Shown one piece after another: positions 36,962-44,308 of a stretch of DNA of 64,000 bases. The notes under the pieces were generated by a model. That model worked only from the letters and a program-made list of their open reading frames with translations, was not told the DNA's origin and ran no database searches. Every line of letters begins with the position of its first letter. Position 1 is the first letter of the stretch. Source of the stretch: Bacteroidales bacterium (GTDB lineage Bacteria; Bacteroidota; Bacteroidia; Bacteroidales; F082); contig JALNZT010000021.1 of assembly GCA_023229135.1 (NCBI GenBank), positions 1-64,000 on the forward strand. The letters are read 5' to 3'. Both the position numbers and the translations under genes were made by a program.

Positions 36962-39811
36962 ATGAAAAAATTTCTGAAAGTGCTGGCAATCTTCATTGCC
37001 GTGGTTTTTGCACTAATCCTGATATTACCGTTTTTCTTTAAAGCGGAAATCGTGAAACTTGTAAAATCAGAACTCAACAAACAGCTTACGGCGACCATCG
37101 ACTTTGAAGACGCCAGCCTGAGTATGATTAGGCAGTTTCCTGATTTTACGCTCGACCTGAATGGTTTATCCGTTATTGGCCAATCTGATTTTGAAAATGA
37201 TACTTTACTATACGCCAAGGCGTTAAGTCTGCGCATAGATGTTGTAAAGGCTTTTCGTGGTTCGTTTGAACTCAAAGAGTTTAACCTCGACAAGCCCAAG
37301 CTAAAGCTAAAAGTGCTCGAAAACGGTAAGGTTAATTGGGATATCGTTGCGGCTTCGAGTGCAGAGCCAGCAACCACTGCCGATCCTGATGCTGAAGCTT
37401 TTGTGCTCCAGCTGAAAAAGCTTAGCCTAAAAGATGCAGAGGTGGTTTACGACGACCGTGAGCTTAAAATGCGCACAACAATCAAAGGGGTGAATGCAAG
37501 CGTAAGAGGCGCGCTTTCGACCGATCAATCGGAAATTTCGACTAACTTAACCATTGATAAACTGAACGTTAACTACGAAGGTGTTTCTTATCTGTCGAAT
37601 GTGAAAGCGAAATTTCAGGCTATATTTTTGGTTGACTTGAAGAATGAAATTTACACCTTCAAGAACAATACGCTGTATTTGAATGACTTGTCATTGGGCT
37701 TCGACGGCTCTGTTGGAATCAATAGCGATCAATATACGATCTTGCTGAATTTTGAAACTGAGAACACAGCGTTCAAACAGTTGCTATCATTGGTTCCGGT
37801 GGTTTATGCCAGCTCTTTCGAGAGTATCAAAACCGAAGGCACTTTTAGTCTGAAAGGCTTTGTGAAAGGTGCTTACAGTGAAACTCAAATGCCGGCTTAC
37901 GGGCTTGATTTGCAAGTAAAAAATGCCTCTTTCAAATATCCTGAATTGCCAGTTGGCATTAATGGTATAAACGGGAAAGCCAATATCGAAAGCAAAACCG
38001 GTCAGCCTGACGATACCAAAATTGATGTCAGCGAATTCAAATTTAAAGTCGCTGATCAGCCTTTTGCGCTGTCAATGACCTTATCCACGCCGGTTTCTGA
38101 TCCTAATTTCTCGCTCATGGCCAATGGAACGCTTGATTTTAAACAGATATCCCAAATTCTTCCTCCCGAATATAGAAGCAAAATGGAAGGAAGACTTAAT
38201 GCAGATCTTAGGCTAAAAGCTAAGATGTCTGACCTTGAAAACGAACGTTTTAACCAGATAAATGCCAGTGGTAGTCTGCTGTTGCAGGATTTCATTCTTG
38301 AGGATAAATCTATGTTTTCATTACCGGTGGCAATTTCCAACGCACAACTCAATTTTTCTCCAATTTTTGTTGACCTTATCAATACGCAGCTTGTGGTGGG
38401 ACAGAGCGATTTCGGCTTAAATGGCCGCTTGGATAACTATTTGGCGTATTACCTCAGTGGTGGCACTTTGGTGGGGCAATTAAATTTAAAATCAAAAAAG
38501 GTGAATGTTGATGAGCTGATGCAGTTGATGGTCGAAGAGGATTCAGCCACGGCAGAAATGCCCGCTGATACTGCTGCGGTTTCTACTGAATTTCCGGAGC
38601 GACTAAAACTAAGTTTTGCTGCTAAAATAGATTCTGTTTTGTATAATCCTTATAAGTTGGCTAATGTGACAGCTAATGTAGATTATGAGCAAAAACGACT
38701 AAATTTCAATCCTTTGTCGGCTGATCTTCTGCAAGGAAAGATGAGCATGAAAGGCAGCTTCGATGCTAAGCAAGCCGAAAAGCCTAAAGTGAACATCAAT
38801 TTCGTGATTCAAAACTTCGATATTCCTGAAGCTTACAAAACGATTGGATTGTTGCAAGAGGCAGCGCCCATTGCTGAGAACGCTAGCGGTAGTTTCTCAA
38901 CAAGTTTTAATTTGAAAGGCCAGCTCGACAAAGCCTATGACCCAGTGTATGAAAGTTTGGAGGGCGGTGGAACTCTACAAACTTCTCAACTTCAGATAGA
39001 AAATATTAACAGCCTGAAAAAAATCGGCAATCTGCTCGGGCAAGGAGAAAAGTACGACCGCCTTGTTACTGACGGCCTCAATTTCTCTTTTGAATTTGTG
39101 AATGGCAGGGTTTATCAGAAGCCTTTCGACATTAAGATAGGAAATAACAACGCCCTGGTTTCAGGTAGTATCGGTTTTGATAAAACCCTGGATTACGACA
39201 TGGTTTTTGGCATTCCTTTTAGCGAATTAGGTGGAACAATTCAGTCTGGATTGCAGCAGCTTACGCAAACTGCCGCTGATAATAATATTAGTATTTCCGG
39301 CAACGAAACCATCAAAGTGAAAGCGAAAATAACAGGATTGGTTGATGATCCAAAAGTCTCTATTGATTACAAAGATTACGCATCTGATTTGGGTAAACAG
39401 CTTAAAGATCAGGCCAATAGGCTGATTGAAGAACAAAAACAGGCTTTAAAAGACAAAGTAGATGCTGAAGCACAAAAGTTGTTGCAACAAGCTGAGGAGC
39501 AGGCTGCGCAACTGGTCAGCAAAGCCAAAGAAACTGCTGCAAGTATCCGTGAAGAAGGTAAAAAGGCAGCTCAAAGTGTTAAAGCAGAAGCTGAAACGCA
39601 GGCAAATAATCTGATTGCAGAAGGTAAAAAGAATGGCATGATTGCAGAGCTTGCGGCCAAAAAAGCTGCTGAAAAAGTACGCTCTGAAGCCAATAAACAA
39701 GCCAATAACATCGAAACGGAAGCCAACAAAAGAGCTGATCAACTGGTAACCGAAGCACAGCAAAAGGCCGATAAAATAATGGAAGAAGCACGTAATAAAA
39801 TACAGCCTTAA
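36962..39811 (+). CDS. AsmA-family protein with long C-terminal Ala/Glu/Lys helix
   Basis: A 949-residue envelope protein. One N-terminal membrane helix (about 5-27) anchors it in the inner membrane; residues 30-160 contain the AsmA start (TIDFEDASLSMIRQFPDFTLDLNGLSVIG broken as SLSMIRQFPDFTLDL and FNLDKPKLKLKVLENGKVNWDI). The middle is a long beta-strand array, typical of proteins that may carry phospholipids across the periplasm. Residues about 800-949 are an unusual, highly charged helix rich in Ala, Glu, Lys and Gln with repeated KAxxxA and EAxxxA heptads, reminiscent of apolipoprotein or late-embryogenesis-type helices. It lies 3 bp after aroC, and a dyad repeat array begins 11 bp after its stop. 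Confidence 0.85.
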   Translation: MKKFLKVLAIFIAVVFALILILPFFFKAEIVKLVKSELNKQLTATIDFEDASLSMIRQFPDFTLDLNGLSVIGQSDFENDTLLYAKALSLRIDVVKAFRGSFELKEFNLDKPKLKLKVLENGKVNWDIVAASSAEPATTADPDAEAFVLQLKKLSLKDAEVVYDDRELKMRTTIKGVNASVRGALSTDQSEISTNLTIDKLNVNYEGVSYLSNVKAKFQAIFLVDLKNEIYTFKNNTLYLNDLSLGFDGSVGINSDQYTILLNFETENTAFKQLLSLVPVVYASSFESIKTEGTFSLKGFVKGAYSETQMPAYGLDLQVKNASFKYPELPVGINGINGKANIESKTGQPDDTKIDVSEFKFKVADQPFALSMTLSTPVSDPNFSLMANGTLDFKQISQILPPEYRSKMEGRLNADLRLKAKMSDLENERFNQINASGSLLLQDFILEDKSMFSLPVAISNAQLNFSPIFVDLINTQLVVGQSDFGLNGRLDNYLAYYLSGGTLVGQLNLKSKKVNVDELMQLMVEEDSATAEMPADTAAVSTEFPERLKLSFAAKIDSVLYNPYKLANVTANVDYEQKRLNFNPLSADLLQGKMSMKGSFDAKQAEKPKVNINFVIQNFDIPEAYKTIGLLQEAAPIAENASGSFSTSFNLKGQLDKAYDPVYESLEGGGTLQTSQLQIENINSLKKIGNLLGQGEKYDRLVTDGLNFSFEFVNGRVYQKPFDIKIGNNNALVSGSIGFDKTLDYDMVFGIPFSELGGTIQSGLQQLTQTAADNNISISGNETIKVKAKITGLVDDPKVSIDYKDYASDLGKQLKDQANRLIEEQKQALKDKVDAEAQKLLQQAEEQAAQLVSKAKETAASIREEGKKAAQSVKAEAETQANNLIAEGKKNGMIAELAAKKAAEKVRSEANKQANNIETEANKRADQLVTEAQQKADKIMEEARNKIQP

Positions 39812-39819
39812 CTCTATGT

Positions 39820-40163
39820 CAGTCTGGCTACAACTATCTTGCGATGCCAGTCAGGCTGCGACTATTTTATCGATGCCTTATCAGTCGTACCCTGACTTTC
39901 CGTTTCTGCCAGTCAGGGTGCGACTAACTTGCGACGTCAAACAGTCGCGCGCTGACTTTAACTTAGACCCCAGTCCGGTTACGACTATTTTATCGATGCC
40001 TTATCAGTCGCACCCTGACTTTCCGTTTCTGCCAGTCAGGGTGCGACTATCCTGCGACATCAAACAGTCGCGCGCTGACTTTAACTTAGACCCCAGTCCG
40101 GTTACGACTATTTTATCGATGCCTTATCAGTCGCACCCTGACTTCCTTGCACACCAGTCGCGT
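39820..40163. repeat. Mosaic dyad repeat array, copy 1
   Basis: An array of about 61-62-bp units. Each unit has an arm like GTCAGGGTGCGACT, a 17-19-bp spacer, the inverted arm AGTCGCRCnCTGAC, then a 15-16-bp spacer. Arms start at about 39822, 39850, 39912, 39973, 40035 and 40096. Spacers come in two versions each (ATCTTGCGACGTCAAAC or ATTTTATCGATGCCTTATC; TTTCCGTTTCTGCCA or TTTAACTTAGACCCCA), which alternate to give a 123-bp higher-order period. It begins 11 bp after the asmA-like stop, so it may shape that mRNA end. The same family is present at 41238-41652. Confidence 0.9.
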
Positions 40164-40234
40164 CTTTGCTTCCTGTGCCAGCAAGCTCAACAAAACAAGC
40201 CTTTTGCAATTACATTTAATACATTTTTGTTTTG

Positions 40235-40242
40235 TACTTTTG
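40235..40242 (+). promoter_or_regulatory. Possible -7 element of the XRE/toxin-antitoxin unit
   Basis: TACTTTTG matches TAnnTTTG, about 50 bp upstream of the XRE pseudogene. No -33 TTTG is found at the right distance, so it is only a candidate promoter. Confidence 0.3.
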
Positions 40243-40285
40243 TTTAAAACTTGGTTTTACTGTTTTTACTACATTTACGAAGTCA

Positions 40286-40618
40286 ATAACTTTTGGAAAC
40301 AGGTTTGGCGAAGTAAGAAAAGAGAAAAAGATTTCGCAAGATTCGCTCGCTAAAAAAATTGGTATGCAAGGGATAGTAATAGAAAGATACAAATGGGATG
40401 AAGTATAACCCTCAATCGAGATGGTAGCGCATTTTGCAGATGCTTTGGAGGTATAACTCGATTACCTGGTAGATTATACCAACTTCGTGTTTGATAAAGT
40501 TATAGTAAAAAGGATACAGGCCATACAGATGGTGGATAAAGAAAACAAAACCCATTTGTTTGCCTTTATGGATGCCTTTTTAAGAGATTATAAAGCCCAG
40601 CAGGCTTTTGGTATTTAA
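40286..40618 (+). pseudogene. XRE-family transcription regulator, pseudogene with two nonsense codons
   Basis: In one frame the DNA reads as a helix-turn-helix regulator of about 110 residues: FGEVRKEKKISQDSLAKKIGM, then IERYKWDEV, stop (TAA 40406-40408), PSIEMVAHFADALEV, stop (TAA 40454-40456), LDYLVDYTNFVFDK and on to QQAFGI and TAA (40616-40618). The stops sit where relatives have a sense residue (EVxPSIE, and LEVSLDYLV where TCA to TAA is one change). The expected start codon is ATA. The reading frame has no indel, so decay is recent. It directly precedes an intact antitoxin-toxin pair and may have been its extra regulator. Confidence 0.8.
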
Positions 40619-40630
40619 AAACTTATGCTT

Positions 40631-40882
40631 ATGAACGCAAATATAGCCGAAATAAAAAATTATTTACACAAGCTTATTGTTGAGACCGATGACGAAAATA
40701 TTCTCAGCAAGGTACAGGCTTATTTTACAACACTTAAAGGTAAAGATGTTGATTGGTGGGACATGATTTCTGGCCAGGAAAAAAAAGCTATAGATTTGGG
40801 TTTGCAACAACTCGAAAACGGCGAAGGAATAGCACACGAAGAAGTAAAAAGAAAAGCAGATAAACTACTCGGTAGAAAATGA
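40631..40882 (+). CDS. Putative type II antitoxin
   Basis: An 83-residue acidic, helical protein (MNANIAEIKNYLHKLIVETD; DWWDMISGQEKKAIDLGLQQ; HEEVKRKADKLLGRK). The C-terminal GLQQLENGEGIAHEEVKRK pattern is typical of short antitoxins paired with RelE/ParE toxins in Bacteroidota. Two ATGs (40625 and 40631) are possible; I chose the second because its product begins like relatives. It overlaps the toxin start by 4 bp (ATGA), as expected for a toxin-antitoxin operon. The N-terminal part shows no clear DNA-binding motif, so autoregulation may depend on the lost XRE protein or on another fold. Confidence 0.75.
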   Translation: MNANIAEIKNYLHKLIVETDDENILSKVQAYFTTLKGKDVDWWDMISGQEKKAIDLGLQQLENGEGIAHEEVKRKADKLLGRK

Positions 40883-41169
40883 AAGAGACTGTCATCTTTT
40901 GGGCTCCTTTTGCCGAAGACACTTATCTAAAAACACTTTCTCAAATTCTTGACCGTTGGACTATTAAAGAAGCCGAAAACTTTGAGGCCAAAGTTGAAAG
41001 CCTTCTTGAAAAGCTAAAGACACACAAACGTCTTTGCCCTCCTTCCGATAAACATAAAAATCTGAGACGCTGCGTTATCTCACCCCAAATTTCTTTGGTT
41101 TATCAAATCAAAGGTAACATTATTGAACTTGTCGCTTTCTTTGACAATAGAAGTGAGCATCATTTTTAA
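40879..41169 (+). CDS. RelE/ParE-family toxin
   Basis: A 96-residue protein with the fold of RelE/ParE toxins: WAPFAEDTYLKTLSQILDRW (usually APRAxxxLxxIxDYL-like), a helix with KVESLLEKLKTHKRLCPPS, then LRRCVISPQISLVYQIKGNIIELVAFFDNRSEHH, in which the final strands carry the typical YQI...IELV...FDNR pattern. RelE members cut ribosome-bound mRNA and ParE members block gyrase; the sequence alone does not decide which. It is coupled to the antitoxin by a 4-bp overlap and sits between two dyad repeat arrays, suggesting this block was acquired or moved together. Confidence 0.85.
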   Translation: MKETVIFWAPFAEDTYLKTLSQILDRWTIKEAENFEAKVESLLEKLKTHKRLCPPSDKHKNLRRCVISPQISLVYQIKGNIIELVAFFDNRSEHHF

Positions 41170-41237
41170 TAATATTCGGATTTGGGTTTGCAGTGGCGAA
41201 ATTACAAATTTCACCGAGCGGAGGTGAATAACTGCAA

Positions 41238-41652
41238 GTCAGGCACCGATTATCCAGCGACATCAAACAGTCGCACCCTGACTTTCCGTTTCTGCCAGTC
41301 AGGGTGCGACTATCTTGCGACGTCAAACAGTCGCGCGCTGACTTTCCGCTTCTGCCAGTCAGGGTGCGACTATCTTGCGACGACAAACAGTCGCGCTCTG
41401 ACTTTCCGTTTCTGCCAGTCAGGGTGCGACTATCCTGCGACATCAAACAGTCGCGCTCTGACTTTAACTTAGACCCCAGTCAGGGGACGACTATCTTGCG
41501 ACGACAAACAGTCGCGCTCTGACTTTAACTTAGACCCCAGTCCGGTTACGACTATTTTATCGATGCCTTATCAGTCGTACCCTGACTTTCCGTTTCTGCC
41601 AGTCAGGCTGCGACTATCCTGCGACATCAAACAGTCGCGCTCTGACTTTCAG
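41238..41652. repeat. Mosaic dyad repeat array, copy 2
   Basis: Same family as 39820-40163. Direct arms start at 41298, 41358, 41418, 41479, 41540 and 41602 (spacing 60, 60, 61, 61, 62). The first visible pair, AGTCGCACCCTGAC and GTCAGGGTGCGACT around a 15-bp loop, is a perfect 14-bp inverted repeat. The order of the two spacer types differs from copy 1. The array ends 4 bp before the phoD stop codon, so for the - strand it is the 3' end of the NPP-phoD transcript. All reading frames within it are repeat artefacts. Confidence 0.9.
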
Positions 41653-41655
41653 AAT

Positions 41656-42993
41656 TCACTCCTTATTAATCACCACTTCATACTGAAGCCGATTATCCTT
41701 ATCAATACACGAAACTTCTAATTTGCGCGCTGACAGAGGTCCGCTTACTTTAATCAGCCCGAAATTCCTGTCTGTGAAAACCTTGTCAGCCACCCGAAAG
41801 CTGTTTTTCCATTCTGCACCTTTTCTATTTGGACCGGCGCTCATGGTTGAAAAGGTAAGGTCCCAAACCGCTGGACTTCCGGTTTCTTCATACTTGCTCA
41901 CTTCTGAAAAATGCACATCGCCGGTGATAAAAATCACGTTTTTGATCTGTTGTTCTTTGATGAAATCCAATATGCGCTGTCTTTCACTGTCAAAGCCATT
42001 TGCTGAATAGGTTTCGTATTTTGCCACATCACTCAAAAATTGACCACCCATCGCTACTATTTTAAAGCTCGCCTTGCTTGAGACAAGGTTGTCAAAAAGC
42101 CATTGTAACTGTTTTTCACCTAAAATGGTTTTGCCTTCCTTTTTCAGGTCATTTGGGTCGCGGTACCAGCGATTGTCAAGCAAGAAGAAATCCAGATCAG
42201 CCCATTGAAAAGCGGTGATTGCACCTTCTATCCCTGCAATACCTGTTGTTGGATTGCCCCAAAACTGTTCGAAAGTTTTCAAGCTCAATACCTTGTTATA
42301 GAAGCCTTTGTCGCTGTCGTTGGGACCGTAATCGTGGTCATCCCAAATAGCGTAATTGCTGCGATTAGCAAGCAATCCTTGCATCTCAGGTGTTGAGCGG
42401 GTGTGTGTGTAACGCTTTTGAAAGCCGGTTTTTGTATTCCAATCAGGCTCACGCAAATATACATTATCGCCCAACCAAAGCATAAAACTGGTAGGATGTG
42501 TAGCCATACTTTCAAAAACTTGATAATCACCTCCATAAGGCGTTCCCGGCCTGTCATGCTCCGGCTGATTTATATAGGCGCAACTGCCCGTGAGGAAACT
42601 AAAATCAGGTGCATCACCGCGGTACTTCCAGATTTTTTGCGTCTCAAACTGCGTTGGGTATGGCATATCGATAAACTGACCGTTGATAAGTAGTTTGTAA
42701 TCATATATTTTACCCGGCTCCACTTTGTCAGCAATAAGTTTAGCGATAAATACCTCATCAGCAGTAGTTTCTTTCTCAGCTGTGACATTCAAGTTATTTG
42801 GTTTTCCTGTTTCGTGATAAGCAAATTGAACTTTTGCCGCTTTTGTTGTCTGAACCCAAAGCATAACTTCCTGCATATCAGCATAGCCCACCATTGGGCC
42901 CGACTGAAGTAGGGCTGCATTCTGTGAAATTGCTGTGGTGGAAAAAAGAAATAAAAAGCTATAAAAAATTGATTTAGTGAAGTTTAAAACCAT
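41656..42993 (-). CDS. PhoD-like phosphatase/phosphodiesterase
   Basis: A 445-residue exported metallophosphatase. A signal peptide (about 1-23, SFLFLFSTTAISQ) precedes a short beta domain (LLQSGPMVGYADMQEVMLWVQT). The catalytic core has GSCAY, WLGDNVYL, NYAIWDDHDYGPNDSD and FITGDVHFSE, the metal-binding Asp, Asn and His motifs of the PhoD family, which hydrolyse phosphomonoesters or phosphodiesters with Ca and Fe. It starts 6 bp after the NPP-like gene, so both belong to one operon, pointing to phosphate release from organic phosphates in the periplasm or at the surface. No Pho box was recognised. Confidence 0.9.
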   Translation of the reverse strand: MVLNFTKSIFYSFLFLFSTTAISQNAALLQSGPMVGYADMQEVMLWVQTTKAAKVQFAYHETGKPNNLNVTAEKETTADEVFIAKLIADKVEPGKIYDYKLLINGQFIDMPYPTQFETQKIWKYRGDAPDFSFLTGSCAYINQPEHDRPGTPYGGDYQVFESMATHPTSFMLWLGDNVYLREPDWNTKTGFQKRYTHTRSTPEMQGLLANRSNYAIWDDHDYGPNDSDKGFYNKVLSLKTFEQFWGNPTTGIAGIEGAITAFQWADLDFFLLDNRWYRDPNDLKKEGKTILGEKQLQWLFDNLVSSKASFKIVAMGGQFLSDVAKYETYSANGFDSERQRILDFIKEQQIKNVIFITGDVHFSEVSKYEETGSPAVWDLTFSTMSAGPNRKGAEWKNSFRVADKVFTDRNFGLIKVSGPLSARKLEVSCIDKDNRLQYEVVINKE

Positions 42994-42999
42994 AATACG

Positions 43000-44220
43000 C
43001 TATTTTAATATTTCTTTTATACTATCAAAACTACCATCTACAACTGCTGGTTTTAAGTCTAAAATATGCGCCATCAGTGGATAAATATGGATGTTTTTGA
43101 ATGGTTTTACACTATAATTTTCTTTAAACGAATCGCCGGAAGCATAAAAAATGGCGTGTACATCGGTGTTGCCAATGTCGTAGCCATGTGTTCCTCTGGC
43201 TTTATTCACACCCCACGACCAGAAAATACTCCAGCCGTCATCGGCCAGCAAGGTCATATCGTGTGTCCTTAAGTGTGTGCCGTGATGCAGATGTTCTGGT
43301 GCTTCGCCATGTTTCCAAACACGCATATTCGGGATTTTAGAAAAAGCTTCATATAGTGCCTCTTTGTAGCCTTCTTTCGCAAGGATATTCATTGTGGGAT
43401 TCCAGCCGTCAATCAACGCAATCATACTGGTGTCAACATATTGATCTAAAATAATTCGCTTTTCTGGCGAAATGGTAGCCATGCCGTGGTCCGCTGTAAC
43501 AATAAAATCTATCTGATCTGCATTGTCCAGTTTGGCAATTCGGTCATTAAAAACACCGACAAGGCTATCTAAATAATGAATGGTGGGCGTGAGGCTGTCA
43601 TTCATCGGGCCATAATAGTGACCGTCAGTATCAGGTTGGTCATAATACCACATAATCAGTTGTGGACGTTCTGTTTCAGGAAGTTGCAGCCAGGCCATTA
43701 CTGTATCCATGCGCTGCATATAAGGGAAATTATGTTCATAGCGCTTCCAGTAAGTAGGTCTGATTCCCATCACATCGGCTTCGCTGCCAACCCAGAAAAA
43801 GGTTGCTGTTTTTACACCTTGTTTTTCGGCTGTAACCCAAATTGGCTCGCCTCCATAAAAAGTTCCATCTTCTACCGAGCTGCGGTTTCCGCGGTCGTTA
43901 TAAGTTCTGTTGCTCTCAGGATCGTAAAAGCGGTTTACCAAAATCCCGTGGTGGTCCGGATATAATCCTGTGGCAATGGTGTAATGATTGGCAAAAGTCG
44001 TGGAAGGAAAGCTGGGGATAAGTCGCTCGGCTTTAACGCCTTTTTGTGCCATTTTATCCAGGTTTGGCGTGCCATGAATTTCCGGATAATCCCAGCGGAA
44101 ACCATCTAAGGAAAGGATGACCAAAGTACGTTTTTCGTTTTTAGAAGTTTGGGGCGCAGTATTGCATGAGAAAAGACTGGCAAAAAGAAGAGAAATGACT
44201 AAAAATCGAAGTGTTTTCAT
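43000..44220 (-). CDS. NPP-type alkaline phosphatase superfamily lipoprotein
   Basis: About 406 residues. The signal peptide has lipobox LFSC (Cys19), so the protein is a lipoprotein. The core matches nucleotide pyrophosphatase/phosphodiesterases: metal ligand Asp39 in SLDGFRWD, nucleophile Thr in PSFPSTTFANHYTIATG (Thr75), then MWYYDQPDTDGHYYGP and TADHGMA with the remaining Asp and His ligands. The frame opens at 44301, but ATG 44220 starts the signal peptide. It hydrolyses nucleotide or phospholipid phosphodiester bonds. It is cotranscribed with the PhoD-like gene and separated from the Oar-type receptor by a terminator. Confidence 0.88.
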   Translation of the reverse strand: MKTLRFLVISLLFASLFSCNTAPQTSKNEKRTLVILSLDGFRWDYPEIHGTPNLDKMAQKGVKAERLIPSFPSTTFANHYTIATGLYPDHHGILVNRFYDPESNRTYNDRGNRSSVEDGTFYGGEPIWVTAEKQGVKTATFFWVGSEADVMGIRPTYWKRYEHNFPYMQRMDTVMAWLQLPETERPQLIMWYYDQPDTDGHYYGPMNDSLTPTIHYLDSLVGVFNDRIAKLDNADQIDFIVTADHGMATISPEKRIILDQYVDTSMIALIDGWNPTMNILAKEGYKEALYEAFSKIPNMRVWKHGEAPEHLHHGTHLRTHDMTLLADDGWSIFWSWGVNKARGTHGYDIGNTDVHAIFYASGDSFKENYSVKPFKNIHIYPLMAHILDLKPAVVDGSFDSIKEILK

Positions 44221-44255
44221 AATTAAATGCATCAAGACATTAAAAAAGTAAAAGT

Positions 44256-44289
44256 AAAAAAAAGGAGGCTCACTCCCGTGAACCTCCTT
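44256..44289 (-). terminator. Terminator between the Oar-type receptor and the phosphatase genes
   Basis: On the - strand AAGGAGGTTCAC pairs with GTGAGCCTCCTT around a GGGA loop (44289-44262), followed by a run of T (44263-44256). This is a strong intrinsic terminator right after the receptor gene, only about 35 bp before the NPP start codon. Confidence 0.85.
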
Positions 44290-44308
44290 GTGAAAAATCA
44301 CTTAATTG

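Noticed and set aside
39816..40247. A 143-codon + strand reading frame after the asmA-like gene
   Set aside because: It is made almost entirely of the dyad repeats and ends in the intergenic leader of the XRE pseudogene.
40286..40618. Readthrough or a recoded TAA in the XRE gene
   Set aside because: TAA ends many genes in this window, and the start codon is lost as well, so decay is simpler than recoding.
41120..41522. Reading frames on both strands within repeat array 2
   Set aside because: Both are repeat translations with 20-residue cycles; the real features are the dyads and the neighbouring toxin and phoD genes.
41238..41652. CRISPR array or integron attC array
   Set aside because: The spacers are themselves repeated in two versions and unit length is 60-62 bp with alternating inverted arms. 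No cas genes, integrase or attC core sites (GTTRRRY) are present.
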